Of a stretch of 64,000 nt of DNA, positions 26,173 through 35,485 are shown piece by piece (position 1 is the first letter of the stretch; each line of letters starts with the position of its first letter). The position numbers and the translations under genes were made by a program. Below the pieces are notes generated by a model that saw nothing but the letters and a program-made list of their open reading frames with translations, had not been told where the DNA came from and ran no database searches. Source of the stretch: UBA4416 sp964543545 (lineage in GTDB: Bacteria > Bacteroidota > Bacteroidia > B-17B0 > Aurantibacillaceae). The DNA is taken from assembly GCA_964543545.1 (NCBI GenBank), contig CAZIYT010000001.1, forward strand, positions 868,001 through 932,000, given 5' to 3'.

Positions 26173-27603
26173 TTAAAAGGAAATCAATTTTACACCAAAG
26201 GTGAAGGGATAGAGTTCAGGTCCTTTACCATTTACAAACAAAGGGGTCATGGCATAGTCGGCATACAGGGTGAAGTTTCTGTAGCCCACGCTGGCATGTG
26301 CATTTAAGCGGAATGGGTTCATGTTATAGCTGTCTTTGCGTACCAGCTTAAGATCAAGGCCGTCGTCTTCCAGCACCTGGCGTGTGCGTGATCCGAGCCT
26401 GTAGCCGCCGATCACACCGAAGGCAACGTGAAAGGCCTTATCCGGATTTTTGTTGGTGTTGAATTCCAACAGGAGCGGCACGTTCACAAACGTCGTTTTA
26501 AAACGGTTCTTTTTGTAATTATAGAGGTTGCTGGAGTCGATGGTACCGAAGGTATAGCTGCTGTCAGGGTTCAGAGTGGTTTTGTTGCTGAACTGGTACT
26601 GGCTCCATTCAAGGCCCAGGCCGACCACCAGGTTAATGTAATTTTTATAGATGTGGATGTCTTTTTCGAAAGGATTCAACTGGAAGTTGAGTGATTTGCC
26701 GTAATCCAGCTCCATATATTTCTGAGTTTTAGGCAAGCTGAAATTTCCGCCGGGAGTCGTCCACCCGTTGACTCCGATCCCGAAGCCGGCCCAGTTGTGG
26801 AAGTCATCATCGTCGCCGCTGCGGTGTGTATCAATGTCGAGGTCTTTATCGATGATGATGAATTTCTTTTTGCGGAGGTTAATGGTGGTAGAATCTTTGG
26901 AGTCGTTATTGTTTTTTGAAACGGAGTCATCCACAACCCTTGCAATGGAAGAAGAAGTAGAGGCTTCGGCACTCACGTCTTCCGGGTTGCCTTTAAATTT
27001 TACGGAGCTGGAACCGGTGGCATCGGCGGTGATCTTTTGCGATGCGTAAACCTTGGCGCTTGAGGCGCCGGAGGTGGTGATGCGTGTATTCTCGGAGAAC
27101 AGGTCGTAGGCTTTGAAGACAGAAGCGCCGCTAATCGTACTTTGAGAGGCTTTCGTGATGCCTGTCAGCTCTACCGCAGAAGCGCCGCTTGCCGAAACAC
27201 TCACCGTACCTGTTTTTATAACACCTTTCACACTGCTGGCTCCCGTGACGTTGATCTCCAGTGTTTCTGCTTTCAGCGTATCGGCAATGCTGACTTTGGA
27301 AGCACCGGTGGCCGTAATCTCTTTTAAGGAAGGAGCGATCACATAAACTTTGACCGTCGACCTGAATGTTCCTTTGCTCTGGATGCCAAGCACACCGTTC
27401 TCGACAGTGGTTTGCACATTTTTCATTTCTGATTCACCGGCCATCACGGTCAGGCTGGTGGAGTCGCCGGGAGTAAAGTAAACGGAAGTGGCGCCTGATA
27501 CTTCCAGCTTGGTGAAAGGTGCAAGCTCTCTTTTTTGCTGGCTTGTTTGTGCTGTGCTGCTGAGGCCGATCAGAACAAGAGAAGATAAAATAAAGTGTTT
27601 CAT
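26173..27603 (-). CDS. Head-GIN (DUF2807) domain fused to an outer-membrane beta-barrel
   Basis: The 476-residue protein starts at ATG 27603 with signal peptide MKHFILSSLVLIGLSSTAQ. Residues about 25-215 form a DUF2807 right-handed beta-helix with the repeated pattern of short strands and GAS/SGAS turns (LEVSGATSVYFTP, ITATGASKVSIAD, EINVTGASSVKG, VSASGASAVELTG). A linker rich in Asp and Ser follows (STTINLRKKKFIIIDKD). Residues about 265-476 look like a PorT/OmpX-type eight-strand barrel: alternating hydrophobic strands (INLVVGLGLEWSQY, FVNVPLLLEFNTN, HVAFGVIGGYRLG) and a terminal aromatic FTFGVKLISF. The usual DUF2807 protein lacks the barrel. The function may be adhesion or surface scaffolding. 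Confidence 0.87.
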   Translation of the reverse strand: MKHFILSSLVLIGLSSTAQTSQQKRELAPFTKLEVSGATSVYFTPGDSTSLTVMAGESEMKNVQTTVENGVLGIQSKGTFRSTVKVYVIAPSLKEITATGASKVSIADTLKAETLEINVTGASSVKGVIKTGTVSVSASGASAVELTGITKASQSTISGASVFKAYDLFSENTRITTSGASSAKVYASQKITADATGSSSVKFKGNPEDVSAEASTSSSIARVVDDSVSKNNNDSKDSTTINLRKKKFIIIDKDLDIDTHRSGDDDDFHNWAGFGIGVNGWTTPGGNFSLPKTQKYMELDYGKSLNFQLNPFEKDIHIYKNYINLVVGLGLEWSQYQFSNKTTLNPDSSYTFGTIDSSNLYNYKKNRFKTTFVNVPLLLEFNTNKNPDKAFHVAFGVIGGYRLGSRTRQVLEDDGLDLKLVRKDSYNMNPFRLNAHASVGYRNFTLYADYAMTPLFVNGKGPELYPFTFGVKLISF

Positions 27604-27736
27604 GATATATGTTTTAATAAGGTGATTGACTATTCGTTTTCTGCAGATTTTGAACATAGGACGCCTCCCTTCGCAGAAAAGTTACAGGAAATCAGAAGAA
27701 ATTTTTAAGCTATTGATTTTGAGAGGATTGTATCTC

Positions 27737-28363
27737 TTAAAATTCCTCTATCTCAGGCGTTTTTTTGTGCTTAAAGAGGTCGATGAGCAGGTTGATCAGG
27801 GTATAGATCAGAAAGGCGAAGACACAAACCACTACAATAGCGCCAAGCAGGAGGATGGTTGAAAACGCAGAAGACGCAGCGGCGGGGATCATGATCGCCG
27901 GCAGGAAATATATCGCCAGGGCAAGGATGCCAACGGCCAATACCAGTGCTAAGATATAGAACGCCGCTTTGCCGATAGCGGAATCTCCGTGTTGAGTAGC
28001 GCGGATCTTCCTGTTCATGGGCTTCAGAGCCTTTTTCAAGAAAGGAGAAGAGAGCGTGCTGTGGGGCTTTATATATTTGGGCCTGGCAGCAGATGCTATG
28101 GTTTGAGGTATCGCCCTATGCCTTGTTTTTTCCTGCAGAGCGATTTTTTCTTCGGGAAGCGTTTTAAGAGTGCTAATCGCCGGGCTGTCCTTTGCCTTCA
28201 GTGTTGCTGCCTCCTGGTTTTCCGGCTGAATAGCCGGTCGGTCTTTGTGTGCCAGGCCATCGTAAAACAGGCCTTTGGTATAATGCCTGGTATAAAACGT
28301 GGAGCAGGAGCCAAGGCTTATTCCAATACAGAGGACACCTAATTTTAGAAGGGCGCTTCTCAT
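27737..28363 (-). CDS. Small lipoprotein with two C-terminal membrane helices
   Basis: The 208-residue protein begins with a lipoprotein signal (MRSALLKLGVLCIGISLGSC, then STFYTRHYTKGLFYD). A basic, Pro/Lys-rich middle region follows, then two membrane helices near 135-155 and 165-195 (AAFYILALVLAVGILALAIY and TILLLGAIVVVCVFAFLIYT) and a charged tail KHKKTPEIEEF. The N-terminal YTKGLFYDG pattern followed by a hydrophobic pair recurs in small Bacteroidota lipoproteins of unknown role. The start lies 1 bp from the stop of the hydrolase gene, so the two are co-transcribed. Confidence 0.78.
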   Translation of the reverse strand: MRSALLKLGVLCIGISLGSCSTFYTRHYTKGLFYDGLAHKDRPAIQPENQEAATLKAKDSPAISTLKTLPEEKIALQEKTRHRAIPQTIASAARPKYIKPHSTLSSPFLKKALKPMNRKIRATQHGDSAIGKAAFYILALVLAVGILALAIYFLPAIMIPAAASSAFSTILLLGAIVVVCVFAFLIYTLINLLIDLFKHKKTPEIEEF

Positions 28364-28364
28364 G

Positions 28365-29672
28365 TTAGTGCGTCTTGATCCAGTCGCTGATGTCTGTCAC
28401 GACTTTCTCTTCCACATTTCCCTGCGTTTCATATTCCGAAGGCATGGATTTTCCATCACCTTTCATGAAGAGGTGGTTCAGGGCGGGATAAGAAATAAAG
28501 CTGTTTTTTGACTTGTCTCCCAATGCTTTTTTCCAGAGATCAAAATCCGTCATCGTCACCTGGTAATCGCGTTCGCCCTGCAGCACCAGGATTGGTTGCT
28601 TCAGTTTTTTAGCGACCTCCACCTGTTGGTACTTCGTCAGCGATTGCCAGTAAGGAGCAGGAAGGTTTAATGGCAACTCTTCCGGCTTAGCTACTTTCAG
28701 GGCTTTGGCATCCTTTACCACAGCCGCTTTCGCCGCCATCTTTTTCACTTCCGGATCGTCCTCTCCTTTTTCCCGGTTGGCACCATACAGGTAGCGGTAT
28801 TGCTCCACGATCAGGTCTTCGAGCGGGTGGGCGTTTCCGGCCATCAGCACAATTCCATCGGCTTTTGCTTTCGAAGCCACCAACGGCGCGCACATCGCGC
28901 CAAGGCTGTGCCCGATGATATATAGCTTAGAATCTTTGGTGACAGGGTTTTTGCGGATTATCTCTGCGGCGCTCACAGCATCCTCAATAACCTCTTCCGT
29001 AATGCCAAAATCCGTTTTCGCTGCCATGTCTTTTCCGTAAGTCAGTGTACGCTTGTCATAGCGGATGCTCGCAATGCCGTTCGAGGCCAGGCCCACAGCA
29101 ATGTCTTTCAGGGGTTTGTTCGGCCCGATGGATTCGTCCTTGTCATTAGGCCCGGAGCCTGCAAGCAAAATAGCCACCGGAGGATTTTTAACGTTGTTGG
29201 GAATGCAGAGCACTCCCGGGAGCTCATACTTGCCCGATTTGAGCATGATTTTCGATTCGTAGAACTTGTGCGCTTTGTAATAGTCGGGATAGTTGTACGC
29301 AGAGGTATTCTTCGGTGGCAGGAAAAAAATGCCGATGATCTTCTGCTGGCGGTTGTAAGTAAGCTGCAGGTCCATTTTGGTTTTGGCAAAATGGCAACGC
29401 ACCCAGACGCTTTCCGTAGAGTCCGTTTTTTCTGTCCGGATCTCGCCATAGGACTGGTACTCGCCTATGTAACGCGGCATGGTTTCCCAGATCTGCCTCA
29501 TCATATCGGCATTGATCTTATTGCTGACGACGGTATCAAACATCGTCTGGCAGCTGTCGTATTGCGCCCGCTGGAGCTTTCCGATCAGCGAAAGAGAACG
29601 GTCGGTATTGGTCTGTGCCTGCATCACGGTCATGCTCAGGGAGAAGGCGGCAAGCAGTAAAAGGGCTTTCAT
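28365..29672 (-). CDS. Exported alpha/beta hydrolase (DUF3887 plus dienelactone-hydrolase-like domain)
   Basis: The 435-residue protein has a signal peptide (MKALLLLAAFSLSMTVMQAQ), an N-terminal DUF3887-like domain (about 25-125, FDTVVSNKINADMMRQIWE) and a C-terminal alpha/beta hydrolase domain. The oxyanion region is VAILLAGSGPNDKDESIGPN. The nucleophile Ser sits in YIIGHSLGAMCAPL (near residue 252), the acid in LQGERDYQVT (near 372) and the base His in YPALNHLFM (near 397). Such proteins are periplasmic esterases or peptidases; the substrate is unknown. It overlaps nothing and is followed after 1 bp by the small lipoprotein gene. Confidence 0.9.
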   Translation of the reverse strand: MKALLLLAAFSLSMTVMQAQTNTDRSLSLIGKLQRAQYDSCQTMFDTVVSNKINADMMRQIWETMPRYIGEYQSYGEIRTEKTDSTESVWVRCHFAKTKMDLQLTYNRQQKIIGIFFLPPKNTSAYNYPDYYKAHKFYESKIMLKSGKYELPGVLCIPNNVKNPPVAILLAGSGPNDKDESIGPNKPLKDIAVGLASNGIASIRYDKRTLTYGKDMAAKTDFGITEEVIEDAVSAAEIIRKNPVTKDSKLYIIGHSLGAMCAPLVASKAKADGIVLMAGNAHPLEDLIVEQYRYLYGANREKGEDDPEVKKMAAKAAVVKDAKALKVAKPEELPLNLPAPYWQSLTKYQQVEVAKKLKQPILVLQGERDYQVTMTDFDLWKKALGDKSKNSFISYPALNHLFMKGDGKSMPSEYETQGNVEEKVVTDISDWIKTH

Positions 29673-29804
29673 AGGAAAAGAATTTGCCGAATTTACTGTA
29701 AATATTGAAATAAAAATAGCCGGTTTATGCGGCAGGTTTTTTATTTTGCAGGATCAAATCAGGGTTCATTCCTGTCGCAATTCCACCTTATTGATTAGCA
29801 CCAC

Positions 29805-31067
29805 ATGGAGCATTACAGCATCGTTATATTCATCCTGGCACTGCTGATTGGTTTGTCGGCGATTGCCGACCGCATCAAAATTCCTTACCCGGTGCTGCTG
29901 GTGATTGCCGGCATGGCGATTGGCTTTATTCCTGTATTTCCCAATATCGAGCTCATGCCCGAAGTGGTGTTCCTGATCTTTCTCCCGCCCATGCTCTATG
30001 ATTCGGCCTTCAATATTTCTTTCAGGGATTTCAGAACCAACCTCAATACCATTACCACGCTTTCCATTTCACTGGTCTTTACAACGGTGGTCGGCATAGC
30101 TGTCATCGCTCATTACTGTATTCCGGGAATGACCTGGTCGCTCTCCTTTGTGCTCGGCGCGATTCTTTCGGCTACGGATGCGGTGGCGGCGATGAGTGTC
30201 ACCAAAGGACTTAACCTCTCACATAAAACTGTCACCATTCTCGAAGGAGAAAGCCTCATCAATGATGCCTCGGCCCTGGTGGCTTACCGCTTTGCCGTGG
30301 CGGCCGTCACGGGTTCTGCCTTTGTGCTCTGGAAAGCCACCTTCGATTTTGCTGTGCTCCTGGTTGGTGGCGTGGTCATTGGTGTTATCATCGGCAGGCT
30401 GTTGTCGTTCATTCTTTTGAAGCTCAGGCATAACACCATGGTACTGGTGAGCCTGCTACTGCTCATGCCTTTTGTGACTTACCTGGTAGCGGAAGAAATT
30501 GAGGTGTCGGGTGTGATCGCTGTTGTGACGCTGGGCCTGGTCATTTCACAGCATGCCAAAAGATCCTTCCCCGAGCACATCAAGCGCGAATCAAAATCCA
30601 TCTGGGACATTATTATCTTTTTGCTGAACGGCCTCGTCTTTATCCTGATCGGGATTCAATTTCCTTTTGTGGTGAAAAGCATCGCCCATGATCAGATCCT
30701 GCCTTACATCGGCTATGCGATGCTGATCTGGTTTGTCACCCTGCTCATCCGCATCGTGCGTGTCTTTCTGCAACAGCGGAATCTTCTCCAGGCTTTTCAA
30801 AAAGGGAAGCGACGCATTAGTGAAGACGCTCTGCTGGATTTTAAGAACAGCGTGATCATCAGCTGGTCGGGCATGCGGGGCATCGTGTCGCTGGCAGTGG
30901 CCATAGGCTTGCCGGCTACACTGGCCGATGGTACGGCTTTTCCGCAACGAAGCGCCATTATTTTTATTTCGGTGGTGGTAGTGTTGCTCACCCTGATCGG
31001 GCAGGGGCTCACACTGCCCTGGCTGGTGAAGCTCCTCAAAATGGAAGACACCAGGATCGATGTGTGA
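29805..31067 (+). CDS. Na+/H+ antiporter (CPA1/NhaP type)
   Basis: The 420-residue protein has about twelve membrane helices and the conserved core motifs of the CPA1 family: LIFLPPMLYDSAF near residue 55-70, GAILSATDAVAAMSV near 118-132 and GESLINDASALVAYRFA near 146-162, with the ion-binding ND pair. GMRGIVSLAVAIGLP near 357 is the typical arginine-containing helix 11. Many CPA1 proteins carry a long cytoplasmic tail; this one ends soon after the last helix at residue 420. It exchanges Na+ or K+ for protons. It stands alone and ends at a strong hairpin. Confidence 0.92.
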   Translation: MEHYSIVIFILALLIGLSAIADRIKIPYPVLLVIAGMAIGFIPVFPNIELMPEVVFLIFLPPMLYDSAFNISFRDFRTNLNTITTLSISLVFTTVVGIAVIAHYCIPGMTWSLSFVLGAILSATDAVAAMSVTKGLNLSHKTVTILEGESLINDASALVAYRFAVAAVTGSAFVLWKATFDFAVLLVGGVVIGVIIGRLLSFILLKLRHNTMVLVSLLLLMPFVTYLVAEEIEVSGVIAVVTLGLVISQHAKRSFPEHIKRESKSIWDIIIFLLNGLVFILIGIQFPFVVKSIAHDQILPYIGYAMLIWFVTLLIRIVRVFLQQRNLLQAFQKGKRRISEDALLDFKNSVIISWSGMRGIVSLAVAIGLPATLADGTAFPQRSAIIFISVVVVLLTLIGQGLTLPWLVKLLKMEDTRIDV

Positions 31068-31099
31068 TCCTGTTCAACCCTTTAACATAAAAAAAGAAC

Positions 31100-31145
31100 A
31101 AAGAAAACGCGTTGCCTGAGCGCAGTCGAAGGCCGCGTTTTCTTT
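31100..31145. terminator. Bidirectional terminator between antiporter and pirin genes
   Basis: Arms AAAGAAAACGCG (31100-31111) and CGCGTTTTCTTT (31134-31145) pair perfectly. The 22-nt loop contains the CTGAGCGCAGTCGAAGG-type repeat, which also occurs in variant form near 46765 and 62485. It lies between convergent genes. Confidence 0.8.
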
Positions 31146-31159
31146 GCTGTGATTAGTTT

Positions 31160-31885
31160 TTAAAAAGGTAATTCCATCGGCACATCCATCAACAGGATTT
31201 CCGTGTTATCATCATGGATGGTTATATCAAATCCATCCGTTTCCCAGATGCCGTAAGCATCCCGTGTTTTCAGCTCCTGTCCGTTGATGCTGGCGCTTCC
31301 GCTGATCACAAAGGCATACACGCCGTTTCCTTTGCGTTTGAGGGTATAGTGTTCCGTACGGTCTTTCCCGAATTTTCCTAAGAAGAACCAGGCATCCTGG
31401 TGGATCCATACGCCTTCATCGTGTTCGTTCGGAGAAAGGATCTGTTGAAATTTATTTTCCCTGTCGGCAGGACTCAAGGAGATCTGTCCATAACGCGGAG
31501 ACACATTTTGTTTGTTGGGGAAAAGCCAGATCTGTAATAATTTCAGGTCCGCCTTGCCATTGTTGTACTCACTGTGTACCACGCCGGTTCCGGCGCTCAT
31601 CACCTGTACATCGCCCGCTACTAATACTTCTCCCTCATTGCCCATATTGTCTTTGTGCAGGAGCTGCCCTTCGAGCGGAATGGTGATGATCTCCATATTA
31701 TCGTGCGGGTGCGCGCCAAAGCCCATGCCCCCGGCAATTTTATCGTCGTTCAGAACACGCAACACACCGAAGTGCATGCGGTCGCGGTTCTGGTAGCCAG
31801 CAAAGCTGAAAGAGTGGTGTGCGTCGAGCCAGCCGTGGTTAGCGTGGCCCCTGGTATCTGCGGAATGAAAAACATGTTTTGCCAT
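31160..31885 (-). CDS. Pirin family protein (YhhW-like bicupin)
   Basis: The 241-residue protein is a two-cupin pirin. The N-terminal cupin carries the metal-binding residues in GAHPHDNMEIITIPLEG (near residues 56-72) and MSAGTGVVHSEYN (near 97-109); LDAHHSFSFAGYQN near 23 is diagnostic. Pirins of this type often show quercetinase activity and are induced by stress. It lies downstream of a MarR-family regulator in the same direction, with a perfect TTGTATATACAA palindrome 42 bp before its start, which suggests repression by the MarR protein. Confidence 0.94.
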   Translation of the reverse strand: MAKHVFHSADTRGHANHGWLDAHHSFSFAGYQNRDRMHFGVLRVLNDDKIAGGMGFGAHPHDNMEIITIPLEGQLLHKDNMGNEGEVLVAGDVQVMSAGTGVVHSEYNNGKADLKLLQIWLFPNKQNVSPRYGQISLSPADRENKFQQILSPNEHDEGVWIHQDAWFFLGKFGKDRTEHYTLKRKGNGVYAFVISGSASINGQELKTRDAYGIWETDGFDITIHDDNTEILLMDVPMELPF

Positions 31886-31926
31886 AGTCGTAAATTTTAA
31901 ATAATATGTAAATGTAATAACAATTA

Positions 31927-31938
31927 TTGTATATACAA
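31927..31938. promoter_or_regulatory. Candidate MarR operator
   Basis: TTGTATATACAA is a perfect 12-bp palindrome inside an A+T-rich region with longer imperfect symmetry (AATAACA on the left, TGTTATT on the right). It sits between the MarR gene and the pirin gene, 42 bp upstream of the pirin start. Confidence 0.6.
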
Positions 31939-31993
31939 ATGTTATTAACGCTATTTAACGCTCTGCCTTTTCAAATCCGGTACCAGGGAGCAT

Positions 31994-32446
31994 TCAGCCC
32001 CGGACCTTGTCCAATAAAATTCCGATTTCCCTGATCTCCTGCTCATTGAGCCTGTCAAAGACATCCACCTCTGTTTTTGCCAGCTTCGGATCGATCTGCT
32101 CCAGTAAGGCCATGCCTTGCTCCGTGATGGTAATCTCTACTTTCCGGCGGTTATCCTCGCAGGTCACACGGTTCACGTAGCCCTTTTGCTTTAATTTTTC
32201 GACCAGGCGCGTGGCATTGCTCATGCGGTGGATCATGCGCTCCTGTACAGTCGATAAGTTGGCGGGTTTGCCTTTCTGCCCTTTCAGGATCCTAAGCACA
32301 TTGTATTGCTCCTGTGAGATGCCGAACTGTTTAAAGCACTCGTTGGTGTGCTCTTCTATCCAGTTGGCGGTAAATAAAATACTCAATACAGCTCTTTGCT
32401 GCTCTGTTTTAAATTTTTCTGTTCTTAGTTCCTCTTCCAGCTTCAT
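31994..32446 (-). CDS. MarR family transcriptional regulator
   Basis: The 150-residue protein shows the winged-helix MarR fold: FGISQEQYNVLRILKGQKGKP (helices 2-3), the recognition helix in VQERMIHRMSNATRLVEKLKQKGYV, and the wing in RVTCEDNRRKVEITITEQGMALL. Such regulators usually dissociate from palindromic operators on binding phenolic compounds or on oxidation of cysteines; here Cys42 and Cys100 (approximate) are candidates. It sits upstream of the pirin gene with 108 bp between, where the operator candidate lies. The start ATG at 32446 is used. Confidence 0.93.
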   Translation of the reverse strand: MKLEEELRTEKFKTEQQRAVLSILFTANWIEEHTNECFKQFGISQEQYNVLRILKGQKGKPANLSTVQERMIHRMSNATRLVEKLKQKGYVNRVTCEDNRRKVEITITEQGMALLEQIDPKLAKTEVDVFDRLNEQEIREIGILLDKVRG

Positions 32447-32567
32447 ACGCGTTGATAATAAATTTTAAACTCAAATGTGGGGGAGAATACAGAAAGAACA
32501 ATGTACGTAATTATTACAGGCGCCAAGATATGATTTTGGCGGATTAATTAATACAAAAACTAAAAAT

Positions 32568-34790
32568 TTAATTCAGATAACCTTCGATGCTGGTATCGAA
32601 TGCGTATTTATACTCGCTTACAGGCCCGTAATTTATACCGTCGATAATAAGGGCATTGCCTTTTACAGTACCAAGCTTTGTAAATACAACATTCTGTTTG
32701 CTGAGCTCCGCTTCAAGTGCGCTACCTTTAGCGGCAGTCGTGCTGATAACCGCGCGGCTTTGTGCTTCGCCAAACAGGAAGGCATCTTTGCGGAAGGTAG
32801 CATCGGTAGCAATTTCGAAGCCGAGGCCGCTTACCATCGCACTTTCCAGTAAGTTCATGAACAGGCCGCCATCACTCACATCGTGTGCCGATTGTACCAG
32901 CTTGTTTTTGATGAGGCTGCTGATCGCGTTCTGTACATTGAACTCGGTGTCGAGGTCGAAGAACGGCGCAGGCGAGGCCTTCACCTTACAGTAGCTATAT
33001 AAATACTCAGAGGAAGAAATGTCATTTTTGCTTTCGCCCACCAGGTAGATCACATCGCCTTCGGCTTTAAAGTCGAGCGTGGTTTGCAGGGCTTTATCTT
33101 CCAGCAAACCGATCATACCGATCGTTGGTGTCGGGAACACAGGGCCTTCGTAGCTCGACTGGTTGTAGAAGCTCACGTTACCGCCGGTAACCGGTGTTTT
33201 GAATTTTTCGCAGGCCTTGCCCATGCCTTTGATGGAGCCAACAAATTGCCAGTATACTTCCGGGTTGTAAGGGTTACCAAAGTTCAGGCAGTTGGTTACT
33301 GCGCTCGGAGCGCCGCCGCTGCATACAATGTTGCGGGCCGCTTCGCTCACGGCAATGGCGCAGCCAATTTCAGGATCAGCATTCACATAGCGTGAGTTGC
33401 AGTCAACCGTCATCGCCAATGCTTTTTTGCTGCCTTTGATATTGACGATGGCGGCATCGCTGGGCTTGTTGGTGCTCATGTTGATGGTACCCACCATGCT
33501 ATCGTATTGGTTGTATACCCAGCGCTTGCTGGCCAGGTTAGGATGCTTTGCCAGGAACTGCATTACCGGCTTCAGGTCTTTCGGCTCTGCTACAGAAGCG
33601 ATGTCGAATTTTTTGAATTCCGCGTAGTAAGCAGGCTCTTTATAATCTCTTTTGTACACCGGTGCGCCGCCGCCCAATACCAATACATCGGCAGGAATTT
33701 CAGCAACCAGTTCTTCATGCATGTAATATTTCAGGGTTCCGCCTTCGGTTACTTCGCCGATCTGTTCGCAGTTGAGGTCCCATTTGTCGAATACTTTTTT
33801 CACGGCTTCTTCCTTGCCTTTTTGTACCACGACCAGCATACGCTCCTGCGACTCGGATAAGAGGATCTCGAAAGGATGCATGCCCGCCTGGCGTGTCGGC
33901 ACTTTGTGCAGCCAGATGTTCATACCATGCTCGCCTTTGGCGCTCATTTCGGAAGTAGAGCAGGTAATGCCCGCAGCACCCATGTCCTGCATGCCAATAA
34001 CAGCGCCGGTTTTGATAACTTCTAACGTCGCCTCCAGTAATAATTTTTCCTGGAAGGGATCGCCTACCTGAACGGATGGAAGATCCTTTGCCGATTCTTC
34101 GGTAATGTCCTTGCTCGCAAAGGAAGCACCTGCAATTCCGTCTTTACCGGTAGAAGAGCCCACGATAAACACAGGATTTCCTACGCCGTAAGAGGTGGCG
34201 CTTACCGTTTCTCCCTGTTTCACCAGGCCCACGCTCATGGCGTTTACCAATGGGTTGACGTTATAGCACTCATCAAAAAATACTTCGCCGCCAACGGTTG
34301 GGATGCCGAACGCATTGCCGTAATCGCCGATGCCTTTTACCACACCTTTCATCAGCCATTGGGTTTTGGCGGAGTTAAGGTCGCCGAAGCGTAAAGAGTT
34401 TAACTGGGCAATAGGGCGTGCGCCCATGGTAAAGATATCGCGGTTGATGCCGCCCACGCCGGTTGCCGCTCCCTGGTAAGGTTCCAGGGCGCTCGGGTGG
34501 TTATGCGATTCAATCTTGAAGGCACAGCCGAGGCCCTCGCCTATATCTACCAAACCGGCGTTTTCCTCACCGGCTTTGGCCAGCATGTGCGGACCGTCTT
34601 TCGGTAAGGTTTTCAGCCAGGTAATCGAATTTTTATAGGAGCAGTGCTCGCTCCACATCACCGAAAACACTGCTACCTCCGTAAAATTGGGCGTACGGCC
34701 CAGAATTTCTTTGATCTTGTCGTATTCTTCAGGAAGTAAACCTAAATTTTTTGCATCATCAACGGAAGCGAGTTGTTCGGAGTATTTCAT
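32568..34790 (-). CDS. purL: Phosphoribosylformylglycinamidine synthase subunit PurL
   Basis: PurL converts formylglycinamide ribonucleotide to the amidine with ATP and ammonia delivered by PurQ via PurS, in purine synthesis. The 740 residues are the small PurL type, without a glutaminase domain, so PurQ and PurS must be elsewhere. Signatures are WSEHCSYKNSITWLKTLP near 45-60, IESHNHPSALEPYQGAATG near 92-110, VGGEVFFDECYN, GMQDMGAAGITCSTSEMSA near 265-282 and the second ATP-site motif HDVSDGGLFMNLLE near 637. The ATG at 34790 is chosen because an upstream in-frame extension of 15 residues is not conserved-looking. A good TAnnTTTG element lies 43-50 bp upstream. Confidence 0.96.
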   Translation of the reverse strand: MKYSEQLASVDDAKNLGLLPEEYDKIKEILGRTPNFTEVAVFSVMWSEHCSYKNSITWLKTLPKDGPHMLAKAGEENAGLVDIGEGLGCAFKIESHNHPSALEPYQGAATGVGGINRDIFTMGARPIAQLNSLRFGDLNSAKTQWLMKGVVKGIGDYGNAFGIPTVGGEVFFDECYNVNPLVNAMSVGLVKQGETVSATSYGVGNPVFIVGSSTGKDGIAGASFASKDITEESAKDLPSVQVGDPFQEKLLLEATLEVIKTGAVIGMQDMGAAGITCSTSEMSAKGEHGMNIWLHKVPTRQAGMHPFEILLSESQERMLVVVQKGKEEAVKKVFDKWDLNCEQIGEVTEGGTLKYYMHEELVAEIPADVLVLGGGAPVYKRDYKEPAYYAEFKKFDIASVAEPKDLKPVMQFLAKHPNLASKRWVYNQYDSMVGTINMSTNKPSDAAIVNIKGSKKALAMTVDCNSRYVNADPEIGCAIAVSEAARNIVCSGGAPSAVTNCLNFGNPYNPEVYWQFVGSIKGMGKACEKFKTPVTGGNVSFYNQSSYEGPVFPTPTIGMIGLLEDKALQTTLDFKAEGDVIYLVGESKNDISSSEYLYSYCKVKASPAPFFDLDTEFNVQNAISSLIKNKLVQSAHDVSDGGLFMNLLESAMVSGLGFEIATDATFRKDAFLFGEAQSRAVISTTAAKGSALEAELSKQNVVFTKLGTVKGNALIIDGINYGPVSEYKYAFDTSIEGYLN

Positions 34791-34832
34791 AGTATAAAGG
34801 TTGTTTTTCAGTAAAGCCGGAAATTGAAGGCT

Positions 34833-34840
34833 CAAAGATA
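34833..34840 (-). promoter_or_regulatory. -7 element of the purL promoter
   Basis: The minus strand reads TATCTTTG, a full match to the Bacteroidota TAnnTTTG element, 43 bp before the purL start. A clear TTG at the -33 position is not visible (TGG is nearest). Confidence 0.5.
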
Positions 34841-34918
34841 GGGAATTACCCTAAAAACCATTCTTTTTTGTTAATGAGTTTTCATAAAACCCTCTTTTAA
34901 AGCTTTAAATTTAAAGCC

Positions 34919-35425
34919 ATGAAAAATGCAGCGTATTATATTGAAAAGCTAAGGCTCAGCACCCACATTGAGGGTGGTGCCTTCCGGGAAACATACCGCT
35001 CGGACATGAGCATTGCACAGGAGCATCTTCCGGCAGAATTTAAGGGAAACAGGAGCGCATCGACGGCTATTTATTTTTTATTGAAAGAGGAGCAGTTCAG
35101 CGCCCTGCACCGGATTGCTTCCGATGAGCTCTGGCATTTTTATGAGGGTGATACCCTGCACATTTATGAGATTACGGGGGATGGAATGCTCGTCACCCAT
35201 ATCCTGGGAAAGGACCTGGAAAAGGGAGAAGCGTTTCAGTGTGTAGTGAAAGCGGGTAGTTGGTTCGGTTCGCGCTGCGAGGTGCCCGGTGGCTTTTCCC
35301 TGGTGGGCTGCACGGTAGCGCCGGGATTTGATTTTGAGGATTTTGTTCTGGCGGACAGGCAAACACTTTCGGAAGAGTACCCGCAATACCAGGAGCTGAT
35401 CCGGGAACTGACGTATGATGCTTAA
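34919..35425 (+). CDS. Cupin domain protein (DUF985)
   Basis: The 168-residue protein is a DUF985/cupin_5 protein: AAYYIEKLRLSTHIEGGAFR, ETYRSDMS, STAIYFLLKEEQFSALHRI, DELWHFYEGDTLHIYEI, and the C-terminal GFSLVGCTVAPGFDFEDFVLA match the family pattern. The barrel retains His and Glu in LHRIASDELWHFYEGD, so a metal or sugar-nucleotide site is possible. No biochemical role is settled for the family. It is divergent from purL. Confidence 0.9.
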   Translation: MKNAAYYIEKLRLSTHIEGGAFRETYRSDMSIAQEHLPAEFKGNRSASTAIYFLLKEEQFSALHRIASDELWHFYEGDTLHIYEITGDGMLVTHILGKDLEKGEAFQCVVKAGSWFGSRCEVPGGFSLVGCTVAPGFDFEDFVLADRQTLSEEYPQYQELIRELTYDA

Positions 35426-35485
35426 ACGAAGCACAGCATTAACCCGGCGACGGAGGCTCCCGAAGACAAGGGATTAATGGTTTAA

